A stretch of 64,000 bases of DNA, taken from assembly GCF_001629735.1 (NCBI RefSeq), contig NZ_CP015224.1, positions 682,001-746,000 of the forward strand, written 5' to 3'. Under the pieces are notes generated by a model. The model saw only the letters and a program-made list of their open reading frames with translations, had not been told where the DNA came from and did not search any database. Below are positions 47,086 through 56,096 of the stretch, in pieces. Both the position numbers and the translations under genes were made by a program. Each line of letters opens with the position of its first letter. The stretch's first letter is position 1. The stretch is from Lysinibacillus sphaericus (GTDB taxonomy: Bacteria > Bacillota > Bacilli > Bacillales_A > Planococcaceae).

Positions 47086-47101
47086 ATGTGCAGTTGCACA
47101 T
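47086..47101. promoter_or_regulatory. Palindrome in the pucR-hydC gap, candidate PucR operator
   Basis: ATGTGCA-GT-TGCACAT, perfect 7-bp inverted repeat. It lies between the divergent genes, in the predicted 5' region of pucR and about 50 bp upstream of a weak candidate hydC promoter (TATATC at 47135-47140). Confidence 0.55.
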
Positions 47102-47185
47102 ATTTTTTTAGTTTTCTATCCATATCTCTCAAATTATATCTATTTTAAAATGTTTAATAACTACTGTGAAAGAGAGGACTTGCAT

Positions 47186-48430
47186 ATGTATAAATGTAAT
47201 AGTAGACGATTGCAAGAGTTAATTGAACAATTTAGTCAATTTGGGGCTACTGATAAGGGTGGCGTCACACGTTTGTCTCTTTCGGATGAGGATGTATTAG
47301 CAAGAAACTATTTTTGTGAGTGTTGCGAAGCTTTAGGTATGGACATTCATGTGGATGATATGGGAAATATTTATGCGACTCTTCCTGGGAAAAAGGATAT
47401 GCCACCAATCGTGATGGGTTCTCATTTAGATTCGGTGGAAAAGGGCGGAAAATTCGATGGTGTATTAGGCGTCTTAACAGCTATTGAGGCCATTCGAACT
47501 ATCAAGGAAAATGAAATTGAAGTAGATATTCCGCTTATGATTGTCAATTTCACGAATGAAGAAGGGGCTCGTTTTGACCCAGCAATGATGAGCTCAGGGG
47601 TTATCACCTCAAAATTTGACAAAGAAAAGATGCTACAATCCACAGATAAAAATGGTGTTCGTTTCCATGAAGCGTTACAAGCGAGTGGATATGAGGGAGA
47701 GCAAGGCAATCGTCTGAAGGAAGCCCTCGCTTATATCGAATTGCATATTGAGCAAGGGCCAGTGTTAGAAGCCAAACAACGAGAAATTGGAGTTGTAGAA
47801 GGTGTGCTTGGTATGGTTTGCTACGAAATTACAATTACAGGGCAATCGAATCATGCTGGTACGACACCAATGGCAATGCGGAAAGACCCTATGATTGTTG
47901 CATCAACGATTATAACTGAATTACATGAGCAGCTAGGAAAGATTGATGAGCAATTAGTGTTTACATTTGGTCGTATGAACGTGGTTCCTAATATTCACAC
48001 AGTCATCCCTAATAGGGTGACATTTACGATTGATTCACGTCATCAATATCCTGAGGTGATGGAACAGGTTGAGGATATTCTTAATGCGCTACCAGAAACC
48101 GCAGGAGGGTGTAATATCCACCCTGTAAAGCTGTGGGGGAGAGAAACCGTACATTTTGATGGAGCCATTTGTAATGAAATAGAAAGAGCCTGCCAGAGCT
48201 TCGGTTATACTGCTCATCGCATGTTTAGTGGGGCAGGGCATGATGCCCAGTATATGGCAAGTATGGTTCCGTCGGCCATGATTTTTGTTCCAAGTATTCA
48301 GGGGAAGAGTCATTGTGAGGAAGAGGAAACAACCTTTGAGGATTGTGCAAAGGGAGCAGATATTTTACTAGAAACGGTTCTAACGCTACAAACAAAATTT
48401 AGTATGGGCGAAACTTATACATTGCATTAA
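47186..48430 (+). CDS. hydC: M20-family N-carbamoyl-beta-alanine amidohydrolase (beta-ureidopropionase)
   Basis: 414 residues, zinc-dependent M20 amidase/carbamoylase. It hydrolyses N-carbamoyl-beta-alanine to beta-alanine, CO2 and ammonia, third step of reductive pyrimidine breakdown. Metal ligands seen in GSHLDSVEKGGKFDG (His, Asp), TNEEGARF (Glu), ELHIEQGP (His) and the late SGAGHDAQYMA (His). Start ATG 47186 (AGAGAGGAC) preferred over ATG 47150, which lacks a ribosome site. Closely related to allantoate amidohydrolase; the neighbours (hydA, preTA) favour the pyrimidine role. Confidence 0.9.
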   Translation: MYKCNSRRLQELIEQFSQFGATDKGGVTRLSLSDEDVLARNYFCECCEALGMDIHVDDMGNIYATLPGKKDMPPIVMGSHLDSVEKGGKFDGVLGVLTAIEAIRTIKENEIEVDIPLMIVNFTNEEGARFDPAMMSSGVITSKFDKEKMLQSTDKNGVRFHEALQASGYEGEQGNRLKEALAYIELHIEQGPVLEAKQREIGVVEGVLGMVCYEITITGQSNHAGTTPMAMRKDPMIVASTIITELHEQLGKIDEQLVFTFGRMNVVPNIHTVIPNRVTFTIDSRHQYPEVMEQVEDILNALPETAGGCNIHPVKLWGRETVHFDGAICNEIERACQSFGYTAHRMFSGAGHDAQYMASMVPSAMIFVPSIQGKSHCEEEETTFEDCAKGADILLETVLTLQTKFSMGETYTLH

Positions 48431-48474
48431 ACATGAAGTATTCTCGAATTTTGTGATGAAGGGTGAGGGGCACA

Positions 48475-49878
48475 GTGAAAAAAATTATTAAAGGTGGAAG
48501 AGTAGCTACTGCTGCGGATGCATTTGAGGCAGATATTTTAATTGATAATGGAAAAATTGTGCAAATCGGACGGAATTTAAGTGAGGATGGCGCTGAAACC
48601 ATTGATGCAACTGGTAAATATGTATTGCCAGGGGGGATTGATCCTCATACACATTTAGATATGCCATTTAATAATACGGTAACAGATGATGATTGGAAGT
48701 CTGGTACGATTGCGGCGGCTTTTGGTGGGACAACTACTATTTTAGATTTCTGTCTAACAGCTGGTGAAGAAAAATTATCAGCAGCTATAGAAAAGTGGCA
48801 TGACAAGGCCAAGGGAAAGTCTGCTATTGATTATGGATTTCATTTAATGATTGGCGATTTAACGCCTGAAACCGAAGCCGAATTACCTCAAATTTTAGAG
48901 CAAGAAGGAATTACCTCTGTCAAAGTCTTTATGGCCTATGCTAAAGAATTCCAAGCCTCAGATCGAACACTCTTTAAGGCGTTTAAAATTGCCAAAGACC
49001 TTGGAGCGTTGGTGATGGTCCATTGTGAAAATGGCTCTGTGATTGATGAGCTTGTTGAGGAAGCAAGACGTGCAGGTCATAAGGAGCCGATTTATCATGC
49101 TTTAACTCGTCCGGCCGAATTAGAGGGAGAGGCAACAAAACGTGCCATCGAGTTAGCACACATTGCTGGAGCAAAGCTATATGTAGTGCATGTAACATGT
49201 AAAGAGGCGGTGGATGAAATTATTACCGCTCGTGAAAAGGGCTATGACGTCTATGGTGAAACATGTCCACCCTATTTAACACTCGATCAATCAGCTCTTG
49301 CACAGCCAGGCTTTGAAGGAGCTAAGTATGTTTGGTCACCACCCCTTCGTCCAAAATATCATCAAGAACATTTATGGAATGCCCTGAAGGCGAAACAGCT
49401 TCAGACAATTGGCTCTGACCAATGCTCCTTTAGCTTTAAGGGGAAAAAACAATTAGGCCTAAATGATTTCTCAAAAATCCCAAATGGTGGACCTTTCATT
49501 GAGGATCGTTTCAGTATTTTATATTCTGAAGGTGTTGCAAAAGGTAGAATTACGATTCATGAATTTGTTGATATGATTTCTACAAGTGCTGCAAAAATAT
49601 TTGGTTTATTCCCTCAAAAGGGAACAATCGCCATTGGCTCTGATGCAGATATTGTTATTTTTGATCCAGAGGCAAAACGCCAAATTTCGGCTAAAACACA
49701 CCATATGAACGTCGACTATAACCCATATGAAGGATGGGAAGTGACTGGCGAGCCTATTAGTGTGCTAGTACGTGGCGAGTATGTCATTAAAAATAAAGAA
49801 TTTGTTGGTGTACTAGGTAGCGGACAATATATTAAACGTCCATTAAAAGCAGTAGCTGCGGAAGCCTTGAAGATCTAG
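48475..49878 (+). CDS. hydA: Dihydropyrimidinase (D-hydantoinase)
   Basis: 467 residues, amidohydrolase fold. Opens dihydrouracil/dihydrothymine to the N-carbamoyl beta-amino acid. Binuclear metal ligands: DPHTHLDMPF near 55-64, carboxylated Lys in SVKVFMAYAK near 148, the later histidines in VHCENG and YVVHVTC, and GSDQCSF near 312. GTG 48475 is preferred (AAGGGTG, 9 nt); GTG 48463 is possible. Follows hydC by 44 bp. Confidence 0.94.
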   Translation: MKKIIKGGRVATAADAFEADILIDNGKIVQIGRNLSEDGAETIDATGKYVLPGGIDPHTHLDMPFNNTVTDDDWKSGTIAAAFGGTTTILDFCLTAGEEKLSAAIEKWHDKAKGKSAIDYGFHLMIGDLTPETEAELPQILEQEGITSVKVFMAYAKEFQASDRTLFKAFKIAKDLGALVMVHCENGSVIDELVEEARRAGHKEPIYHALTRPAELEGEATKRAIELAHIAGAKLYVVHVTCKEAVDEIITAREKGYDVYGETCPPYLTLDQSALAQPGFEGAKYVWSPPLRPKYHQEHLWNALKAKQLQTIGSDQCSFSFKGKKQLGLNDFSKIPNGGPFIEDRFSILYSEGVAKGRITIHEFVDMISTSAAKIFGLFPQKGTIAIGSDADIVIFDPEAKRQISAKTHHMNVDYNPYEGWEVTGEPISVLVRGEYVIKNKEFVGVLGSGQYIKRPLKAVAAEALKI

Positions 49879-49894
49879 CTTCCTGCCGTTTAGA

Positions 49895-49929
49895 ACCGAT
49901 TGTTTTGGCTGGAGAACAAAACAATCGGT
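49895..49929 (+). other. 13-bp perfect hairpin between hydA and preT
   Basis: ACCGATTGTTTTG (49895-49907) pairs exactly with CAAAACAATCGGT (49917-49929), 9-nt loop. No T tract follows, so it is not a standard terminator. An mRNA-stability or processing element, or a protein-binding site, is possible. Confidence 0.65.
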
Positions 49930-49977
49930 CTAGTAATTGGGTGCACGGAAAAAATGAACACATGAGGGGGATGTGGA

Positions 49978-51345
49978 ATGGTTCCGATTCAAGAAAATGC
50001 GATGACCGTACAGCTAAAACGTAATTTTGTGGAATTAAAAAACAAGATGACAAAGAATGAGGCTATTGAGGAAGCCAATCGTTGTCTCTATTGCTATGAC
50101 GCACCATGTATTAAAGCGTGTCCGACAAGTATTCAAATCCCAAATTTTATAAAAAAAATCGCATCTGGTAATATGAAGGGTTCTGCTACGACTATATTAG
50201 AAGCAAATCCTATTGGTGCTAGCTGTGCAAGGGTTTGTCCAACAGAAGAACTATGCGAAGGAGTGTGTGTTTTAAACTCTTCAACAAAGCCAATCAAAAT
50301 TGGGGAGTTACAGCGGTATGCAACAGATTGGGCAATGGATACGAATGTCCAGCTATTTAAACAGGGGCAAAGTAATGGACAGAAGGTAGCCATTATTGGA
50401 GCAGGCCCTGCTGGTTTATCGGCAGCCAGAGAACTCAGCCGTTTCGGTTATCAAGTAACCATCTATGAGACCGAAGCGAAGGCAGGTGGCTTAGGGAGTT
50501 ATGGGATTGTAGCTTTCCGATTACCAAACGATGTTGTAGATTGGGAAGTGGAGCAAATAGAACAGCTTGGAGTGGATATTCAAACAAATACGACGGTTGG
50601 TGTCGACATTACTGCGGATGAAATTTTGGCAGAATATGACCATGTTATTTTAGCTGTTGGTATGGGGGCTGTTCCAAATCTAGGCATTGAGGGTGAAGAT
50701 TTAGAGGGTGTCCACGATGCTATTGAGTTTGTCAGAAAAACAAAAATGGGACCGCTTACAAATGATATCGTAGGAAAACGTGTAGCTGTTATTGGTGCAG
50801 GAAATACAGCCATTGACGGTGCTACAAGTGCGGTGCGTTTAGGTGCAGACAATGTCCAAATACTTTATCGAAGAACGCAAAAGGAAATGACTGCCTATAA
50901 ATTTGAGTATGAATTTGCTAAGCAGGATGGTGTGGAATTTAAATGGCTCACAGCACCAAAGAAAATTATTGGTAATGAGGCTGGTAGGGTGACAGGCATT
51001 GAATGCGTGAAAATGAAGCTTGGGGAGCCAGGACCTGATGGTCGACAAAGACCAGAGGAAGTGCAGGGCTCTAATTTTATCCTTGAAGTGGATGCTGTTA
51101 TTAAAGCTATTGGGCAAACCCGTTTTGTTTCATTAATTGAAGCATTCGGTTTAGCGCATACAAATGGGGTTGTTGATATAAATGAGACAACGATGCAAAC
51201 GTCTAATGACAAAGTATTTGCATGTGGAGACGTTGTCTTTGGCAATGGACAGGGAGAGGCGATGGTGGTGACTGCTGTACAGCAAGGAAAAGATGCAGCA
51301 TACAAGATTCATGAACGTTTAAGAAAACCAAGTGAGATTGCATAA
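49978..51345 (+). CDS. preT: NAD(P)-dependent dihydropyrimidine dehydrogenase subunit PreT
   Basis: 455 residues, corresponding to the N-terminal half of eukaryotic DPD. Iron-sulfur domain with CLYCYDAPCIKACP (about 38-51) and CARVCPTEELCEGVC (about 82-96), then a GltD-like FAD domain (IIGAGPAGLSAARELSRFGY near 138) and an NAD(P) domain (VIGAGNTAIDGATSAVRLGA near 271), and the closing CGDVVFGNGQGEAMVV. Passes electrons from NAD(P)H to PreA. Gap of 13 bp to preA. Confidence 0.93.
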   Translation: MVPIQENAMTVQLKRNFVELKNKMTKNEAIEEANRCLYCYDAPCIKACPTSIQIPNFIKKIASGNMKGSATTILEANPIGASCARVCPTEELCEGVCVLNSSTKPIKIGELQRYATDWAMDTNVQLFKQGQSNGQKVAIIGAGPAGLSAARELSRFGYQVTIYETEAKAGGLGSYGIVAFRLPNDVVDWEVEQIEQLGVDIQTNTTVGVDITADEILAEYDHVILAVGMGAVPNLGIEGEDLEGVHDAIEFVRKTKMGPLTNDIVGKRVAVIGAGNTAIDGATSAVRLGADNVQILYRRTQKEMTAYKFEYEFAKQDGVEFKWLTAPKKIIGNEAGRVTGIECVKMKLGEPGPDGRQRPEEVQGSNFILEVDAVIKAIGQTRFVSLIEAFGLAHTNGVVDINETTMQTSNDKVFACGDVVFGNGQGEAMVVTAVQQGKDAAYKIHERLRKPSEIA

Positions 51346-51358
51346 GGGGGGAACTTAC

Positions 51359-52621
51359 ATGGCAGACTTACGCATTAACTTAGCAGGCATCCAATCGCCG
51401 AATCCATTTTGGTTGGCATCCGCACCACCTACGAATTCAGGTTATCAAGTACAACGCGCATTTGAAGCTGGTTGGGGTGGTGCCGTGTGGAAAACATTGG
51501 GGGAGCCCATTTTAAATGTATCTTCACGTTTTGCGGCTGTTAGCTATAACGGTCAACGTGTAGCGGGCTTCAATAATATTGAATTGATTACGGATCGACC
51601 GTTAGAAGTGAATTTACAAGAAATATATGAGACAAAAAAGAAATTTCCTCATCACGCGATTATAGCCTCTTTAATGGTGGAGCCAAAGCAAGAAAAGTGG
51701 CATGAAATCGTAAAACGTGTAGAAGATGTGGGGGTTGATGGTCTTGAGCTTAACTTTGGTTGTCCACATGGGATGGCAGAGCGAGGGATGGGCTCTGCCT
51801 CTGGTCAAGTCCCTGAACTGGTGGAAAAGCAAACATACTGGGTAAAGGAAGCAGCACGTACACCGGTCATTGTGAAATTAACACCAAATATTACGGATAT
51901 TACAGTTACGGCAGAAGCGGCTACTAGAGGTGGAGCAGATGCCGTAAGTATGATAAACACGATAAATAGTTTAGCAGGTGTAGATTTAGATACTTGGAAT
52001 ACAGTTCCTCATGTTGCTGGTAAAGGAGCACATGGTGGCTATTGTGGCCCAGCTGTAAAGCCAATTGCCCTTAATATGGTGGCAGAATGTGCTCGCAATC
52101 CATTAGTCAATGTACCGATTTCGGGCATTGGCGGAATTTCTAATTGGCAGGATGCCGCAGAATTTATTTTAATGGGTGCTACAGGCGTTCAAGTTTGTAC
52201 AGCAGCGATGCACCATGGCTTTAGTATTGTGGAGGATATGATTGATGGGTTGAACAATTATTTAGACGATAAAGGTTTAGCTTCCGTCATGGATTTAGTA
52301 GGTCGCTCCGTTTCAAGATATTCAAACTGGGGTGATTTAGACTTAAATTATAAAATTGTCGCAGAAATTAATAATGATGTTTGTATAAATTGTAACAAGT
52401 GTCATATTGCTTGCGAGGATACATCACATCAATGTATTGATCTTTATACTGAAAATGGACGTCCATTGCTAAAGGTTCGTGAAGAAGACTGTGTAGGTTG
52501 TAATTTATGCTCTATTGTTTGTCCAGTGGATGGTGCAATTTCTATGGTTGAACGAAAATCAACCGTTCCACCAATGACATGGAATGAACGCCAAACGCTC
52601 ATTAGTAGTCTCTCAAAATAA
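51359..52621 (+). CDS. preA: NAD-dependent dihydropyrimidine dehydrogenase subunit PreA
   Basis: 420 residues from ATG 51359 (AAGGGGGG upstream). FMN barrel like dihydroorotate dehydrogenase (NPFWLASAPPTNSGYQVQRAFEAGWGGAVWKT; LNFGCPHGMAERGMGSASGQ, whose cysteine is in the catalytic loop; SGIGGI), then a C-terminal ferredoxin domain with two [4Fe-4S] motifs CINCNKCHIAC and CVGCNLCSIVCP. Reduces uracil/thymine to the dihydro form, first catabolic step. Works with PreT. Confidence 0.94.
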   Translation: MADLRINLAGIQSPNPFWLASAPPTNSGYQVQRAFEAGWGGAVWKTLGEPILNVSSRFAAVSYNGQRVAGFNNIELITDRPLEVNLQEIYETKKKFPHHAIIASLMVEPKQEKWHEIVKRVEDVGVDGLELNFGCPHGMAERGMGSASGQVPELVEKQTYWVKEAARTPVIVKLTPNITDITVTAEAATRGGADAVSMINTINSLAGVDLDTWNTVPHVAGKGAHGGYCGPAVKPIALNMVAECARNPLVNVPISGIGGISNWQDAAEFILMGATGVQVCTAAMHHGFSIVEDMIDGLNNYLDDKGLASVMDLVGRSVSRYSNWGDLDLNYKIVAEINNDVCINCNKCHIACEDTSHQCIDLYTENGRPLLKVREEDCVGCNLCSIVCPVDGAISMVERKSTVPPMTWNERQTLISSLSK

Positions 52622-52801
52622 AGACTTTTCATCTTTATTCAGTAGTAGACATTTATAGGGGGAAGCTCTAGCCTTTCGAACACCAACTGAATGAAGATAA
52701 TGAAGAAAATCGAAATTCCACCTTCCTTCATTAATTGGCGATGGAGGAAGGAAAAACTTCAAGTAGTTGTCACGGAAATTAAAAAAAAGGAGAGAAACTT
52801 T

Positions 52802-54316
52802 ATGGAACGTGACGGGAATTATTTAAAATCCCCAGATTTACTTCCAGTGACACATCAACAAAGAAATATTGGAACATTTGGTTTTGCGGTGATTTGGATA
52901 GGAATGGCGATTGTTTTAGCGGCTTTTGCAATCGGCGGTTCAGCAATTACCAATTTATCCTTACCAATGGTTATTTTAGCTACGTTGGTAGGTTCCTGTT
53001 TGATCGGTATCTTTATGACGTTAATTGGTGATATAGGTATTGAGCATGGATTATCATTCCCTGTTTATATGCGTGCACCATTCGGCACATTTGGAACTCA
53101 TATTCCTTCACTTGTAAGGGGCATAACAGCCGCATGTTGGTTTGGTCTTAATACGTATTTTGGAGCATTAGCCATAAACGGCATTTTAAATTTATTGTTT
53201 GATTTTGATAATTGGTTTATTTGTTTCCTTGTATTTGCGGCGCTTCAACTCTTTAATACCTCATTAGGCATTAAGTCTATTGAGCGCTTCGCTGATTTAG
53301 CAGCGCCTGTCATTATTTTGATTTCTTGCTGGATGTATTACACATTGGCGGATCATGCCACATCACAAGGGAAAAATATTTGGACGTGGGTGGAAACGCC
53401 AACAACGGGCTTTGCCGCCTTTACAGCTTTTATGGTAGTGGTCATGGCAAACATGGGCTTTTGGTCAACGCTGGCAGCAGATATGCCATCATTATCTCGT
53501 TTTTTTAAAGCACCTAAAAATGAACGGAATTGGTTCAAGCGGAATAAAACACAGCTTGTAGGCTCCTTGATTGTTATGCCAATAACGAACACATTTATTG
53601 TCACAATTGGTGCAGTTTGTTATATGGCAGTAGCATCTGCTGATCCCATCAATGCTTTACAACAAAGTGCAAGTGGTTTTATTTTAGGTATCCTTTTGCT
53701 GATGATTGTGTTGGCACAATGGTCAACGAATACATCTGCTAATGTTGTGCCGGCTGCTACTATTTTCTCGAATATTGGTGGTCCAAAAGTACCGTTTTGG
53801 GTAGGGGTTGTTATTGCGGGGATTATTGGTATTCTTGCACAGCCCTGGAGTTTATTTAATGTGATGGTCAATGTTCTATTGATTATAGGTGGAATATTAA
53901 CAGCGATTGTAGGGATTTTATTTGCGGATTATTATCTCATTCGCAAACGACGTGTACATGTCAAAGAACTGTATGAATTAGATGGGCAATTTAAATACTA
54001 TAAAGGTTTTAATTTCGCTGGGTTAGTGGCCTGGGTAATCGGAGGTGCCGTTGCCAATATTTTTTCCGCTTATTCTTCTTTAGTAGGGTTTTTTGTAGGT
54101 GCAATTGTCTATTATGTGTTAGCAAAGTATTGGTGGTTTAAAAAGTATCCTCAAGCTGAGCTAGAAGATCCAAGTGATGCGAAGTATTTAGGTATTACGG
54201 TCGGACATAATTTGGATGAACTATTTGGTCAACAAGTCCCTGCGTTGACAGACCAAGAGGAAGAAGAGCTTGTGGAGCAACCGGACCCTCTGTTAGAAAT
54301 AAAAGGTGCCGAATAA
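52802..54316 (+). CDS. NCS1-family nucleobase permease
   Basis: 504 residues with about 12 membrane helices, NCS1 (nucleobase-cation symporter 1) family. Typical: N-terminal SPDLLPVTHQQRNIGTFGFAVIWIGMAIVLAAF, CWFGLNTYFGALAI, FADLAAPVIILISCW, NMGFWSTLAADMPSLSRF, QWSTNTSANVVPAATIF and FADYYLIRKRRV. ATG 52802 has AAGGAGAG 6 nt away; the frame opens at 52691 without one. The locus makes uracil, thymine or dihydropyrimidine the likely cargo. Upstream spacer holds CCTTCCT/AGGAAGG (52721-52751). Confidence 0.9.
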   Translation: MERDGNYLKSPDLLPVTHQQRNIGTFGFAVIWIGMAIVLAAFAIGGSAITNLSLPMVILATLVGSCLIGIFMTLIGDIGIEHGLSFPVYMRAPFGTFGTHIPSLVRGITAACWFGLNTYFGALAINGILNLLFDFDNWFICFLVFAALQLFNTSLGIKSIERFADLAAPVIILISCWMYYTLADHATSQGKNIWTWVETPTTGFAAFTAFMVVVMANMGFWSTLAADMPSLSRFFKAPKNERNWFKRNKTQLVGSLIVMPITNTFIVTIGAVCYMAVASADPINALQQSASGFILGILLLMIVLAQWSTNTSANVVPAATIFSNIGGPKVPFWVGVVIAGIIGILAQPWSLFNVMVNVLLIIGGILTAIVGILFADYYLIRKRRVHVKELYELDGQFKYYKGFNFAGLVAWVIGGAVANIFSAYSSLVGFFVGAIVYYVLAKYWWFKKYPQAELEDPSDAKYLGITVGHNLDELFGQQVPALTDQEEEELVEQPDPLLEIKGAE

Positions 54317-54361
54317 GTGAGACTACATCAAGACATTTTCAAAAGAAGGTGAGGTGATGGC

Positions 54362-54568
54362 ATGTCTGAATTCCAACAAAGCACAGAGGAAATCGAAAAA
54401 GTAGATCATTATTTAGATAGTGGCTTTAAAATCAAATATGTCTACGAAAATTTAAGTGGGATGTTTGTAGAATTCGCTCGTCAGGAAGAAGTGACATTAC
54501 TACAAATTCTAACGGCAGATGCACGAAAGTATTTCACAGCAAAATTACAGGAACAAACCCTATTATAA
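54362..54568 (+). CDS. 68-residue protein at the end of the pyrimidine operon, unknown
   Basis: Acidic, soluble, helix-rich (MSEFQQSTEEIEKVDHYLD ... FVEFARQEEVTLLQILTADARKYFTAK), no signal or membrane segment and no family I recognise. AAGGTGAGGTG lies ahead of ATG, spacing slightly long. It is 45 bp after the permease and just before the operon terminator, so it is almost certainly co-transcribed with the pathway. Could be a small partner or regulator; function not predictable. Confidence 0.7.
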   Translation: MSEFQQSTEEIEKVDHYLDSGFKIKYVYENLSGMFVEFARQEEVTLLQILTADARKYFTAKLQEQTLL

Positions 54569-54579
54569 TAACAAAGTAG

Positions 54580-54617
54580 CCTCTATTTCATTGGCCGATG
54601 GTGGAATAGAGGTTTTT
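54580..54617 (+). terminator. Terminator of the pyrimidine operon
   Basis: CCTCTATTTCA / TGGAATAGAGG stem (one mismatch) with five T, 12 bp after the 68-aa gene. Confidence 0.87.
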
Positions 54618-54665
54618 ATGTTTGCGGGTTTGCTATGCAACAACAGTAAGCCTTTATGGGAAGGC

Positions 54666-54706
54666 AAAAAGGTGTCTCTAAGAATTTGTAAGAGACACCT
54701 TTTTTT
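54666..54706. terminator. Bidirectional terminator for the convergent permease
   Basis: Stem AAGGTGTCTCT / AGAGACACCTT with A5 before and T7 after. It forms the end of the minus-strand amino acid permease gene. Confidence 0.9.
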
Positions 54707-56096
54707 ATTGTTTATTCATTTCGCTATTCTTTCGACCATAAGCCAAATAAACAATCAAGCCGATGATGAACCAAATACCACATGCAATCCATGTAAGAAT
54801 AGAAAGCTGTGAAATTAAAAAGAGACATAATAAAAATGATAAAATCGGTAGTACTGGGAAAAATGGTACTTTAAAGCCTCCAGAAGGAATATTTTTATTT
54901 TTTCGTAAATACACCACACCGATGGATACAATGGTAAACGCCACTAATGTACCCATATTGACTAATTCAGCAAGCTTAGAAAGTGGCACAAAACCTGCAC
55001 AAAAAGCTACTAGTAATGCAAATATCCATGTGTTTTTGACAGGAGTTTTAAATTTGGGACTTAGCTCAGCCATGCTTTTGGGCAGTAAACCATCACGGCC
55101 TAAGGCATATAAGAGTCGCGTTCCTCCATAAGACATAACTAATATAACGGTCATCATTCCTACTACGGCACCAAGGGAGATAATTCCCGCAATCCAATCT
55201 TGGTGGACAAGCTGCATCACATAGCTAACGGGGTCACTTACATTTAAGGCATGATAGGGAACAATCCCCGTTAATACCATTGATACGGCAACATAAAGCA
55301 CGGTACAAATGAGTAAAGAGCCGATAATGCCAATGGGCATGTTCCGTTGGGGATTTTTTACTTCCTCAGCAGCCGAAGATACCGCATCAAAACCTAAATA
55401 AGCAAAAAATACAAGTGCCGCCCCACTGAAGACGCCGCTTATGCCAAATGGTAGAAAGGGCTCCCAATTAGTAGGCTTTACATAAAATACCCCTACGCCA
55501 ATAAATAGTAAGATGACAGCTACCTTCAAGAAAACCATCCAGGAATTGAATCGAGTGGATTCTTTAATACCAAGCGTTAATAAAAATGCCGTAGCAAAAA
55601 TAATAAAGATTGCTGGTACATTTATATATGTGCCAGCAGCAGGATTAAAGGCTCCTGAAATTGCTTGAGGTAGAACGATATGAAAGCCGGCAAGAAGTGA
55701 GTTTAAGTAAGATGACCATCCTGTCGCAACAGCAGCTACAGCCAATCCATATTCCAAAAGCAAAGCCCATCCTACTAACCACGCGACAATTTCGCCAAAG
55801 ACAATATAGCCATACGTATAGGCGCTTCCAGTTACGGGGACACTTGATGCAAATTCGGAATAACACATGCCTGCAAAAGCACAAACAATGGCGGCAATAA
55901 TAAAGGAAAAAACGATCCCAGGTCCCGCATGCGTTGCTGCCACCGTTCCGGGCAAGATGAAAATACCCGTGCCCACGATGGCACCAACTCCTAATAATAG
56001 AAGATCAAAGGCACCTAACGTTTTCTTTAGTTGAATAGTCCCTTCGTTTTGTAATAGTTCCTCGATTTCCTTTTTTCTAAATAATAGTTTACTCAC
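54705..56096 (-). CDS. APC-family amino acid permease (cationic amino acid transporter type)
   Basis: 463 residues, about 12 membrane helices. LLLLGVGAIVGTGIFILPGTVAA near 32-54 holds the unwound TM1 glycine motif; CYSEFASSVPVTGSAYTYGYIVFGEIVAWLVGW and FFAYLGFDAVSSAAEEVKNPQRNMP are the hallmarks of the YfnA/CAT-type subgroup. GTG start with AGAGGAG at 5-nt spacing. Monocistronic, divergent from the AAT permease. Substrate unknown; neutral branched or basic amino acids are typical of this subgroup. Confidence 0.88.
   Translation of the reverse strand: MSKLLFRKKEIEELLQNEGTIQLKKTLGAFDLLLLGVGAIVGTGIFILPGTVAATHAGPGIVFSFIIAAIVCAFAGMCYSEFASSVPVTGSAYTYGYIVFGEIVAWLVGWALLLEYGLAVAAVATGWSSYLNSLLAGFHIVLPQAISGAFNPAAGTYINVPAIFIIFATAFLLTLGIKESTRFNSWMVFLKVAVILLFIGVGVFYVKPTNWEPFLPFGISGVFSGAALVFFAYLGFDAVSSAAEEVKNPQRNMPIGIIGSLLICTVLYVAVSMVLTGIVPYHALNVSDPVSYVMQLVHQDWIAGIISLGAVVGMMTVILVMSYGGTRLLYALGRDGLLPKSMAELSPKFKTPVKNTWIFALLVAFCAGFVPLSKLAELVNMGTLVAFTIVSIGVVYLRKNKNIPSGGFKVPFFPVLPILSFLLCLFLISQLSILTWIACGIWFIIGLIVYLAYGRKNSEMNKQ

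Noticed and set aside
52721-52751. CCTTCCT ... AGGAAGG repeat upstream of the NCS1 permease
   Set aside because: Only 7 bp with a 17-nt loop and no T tract; too weak to call a terminator or operator.
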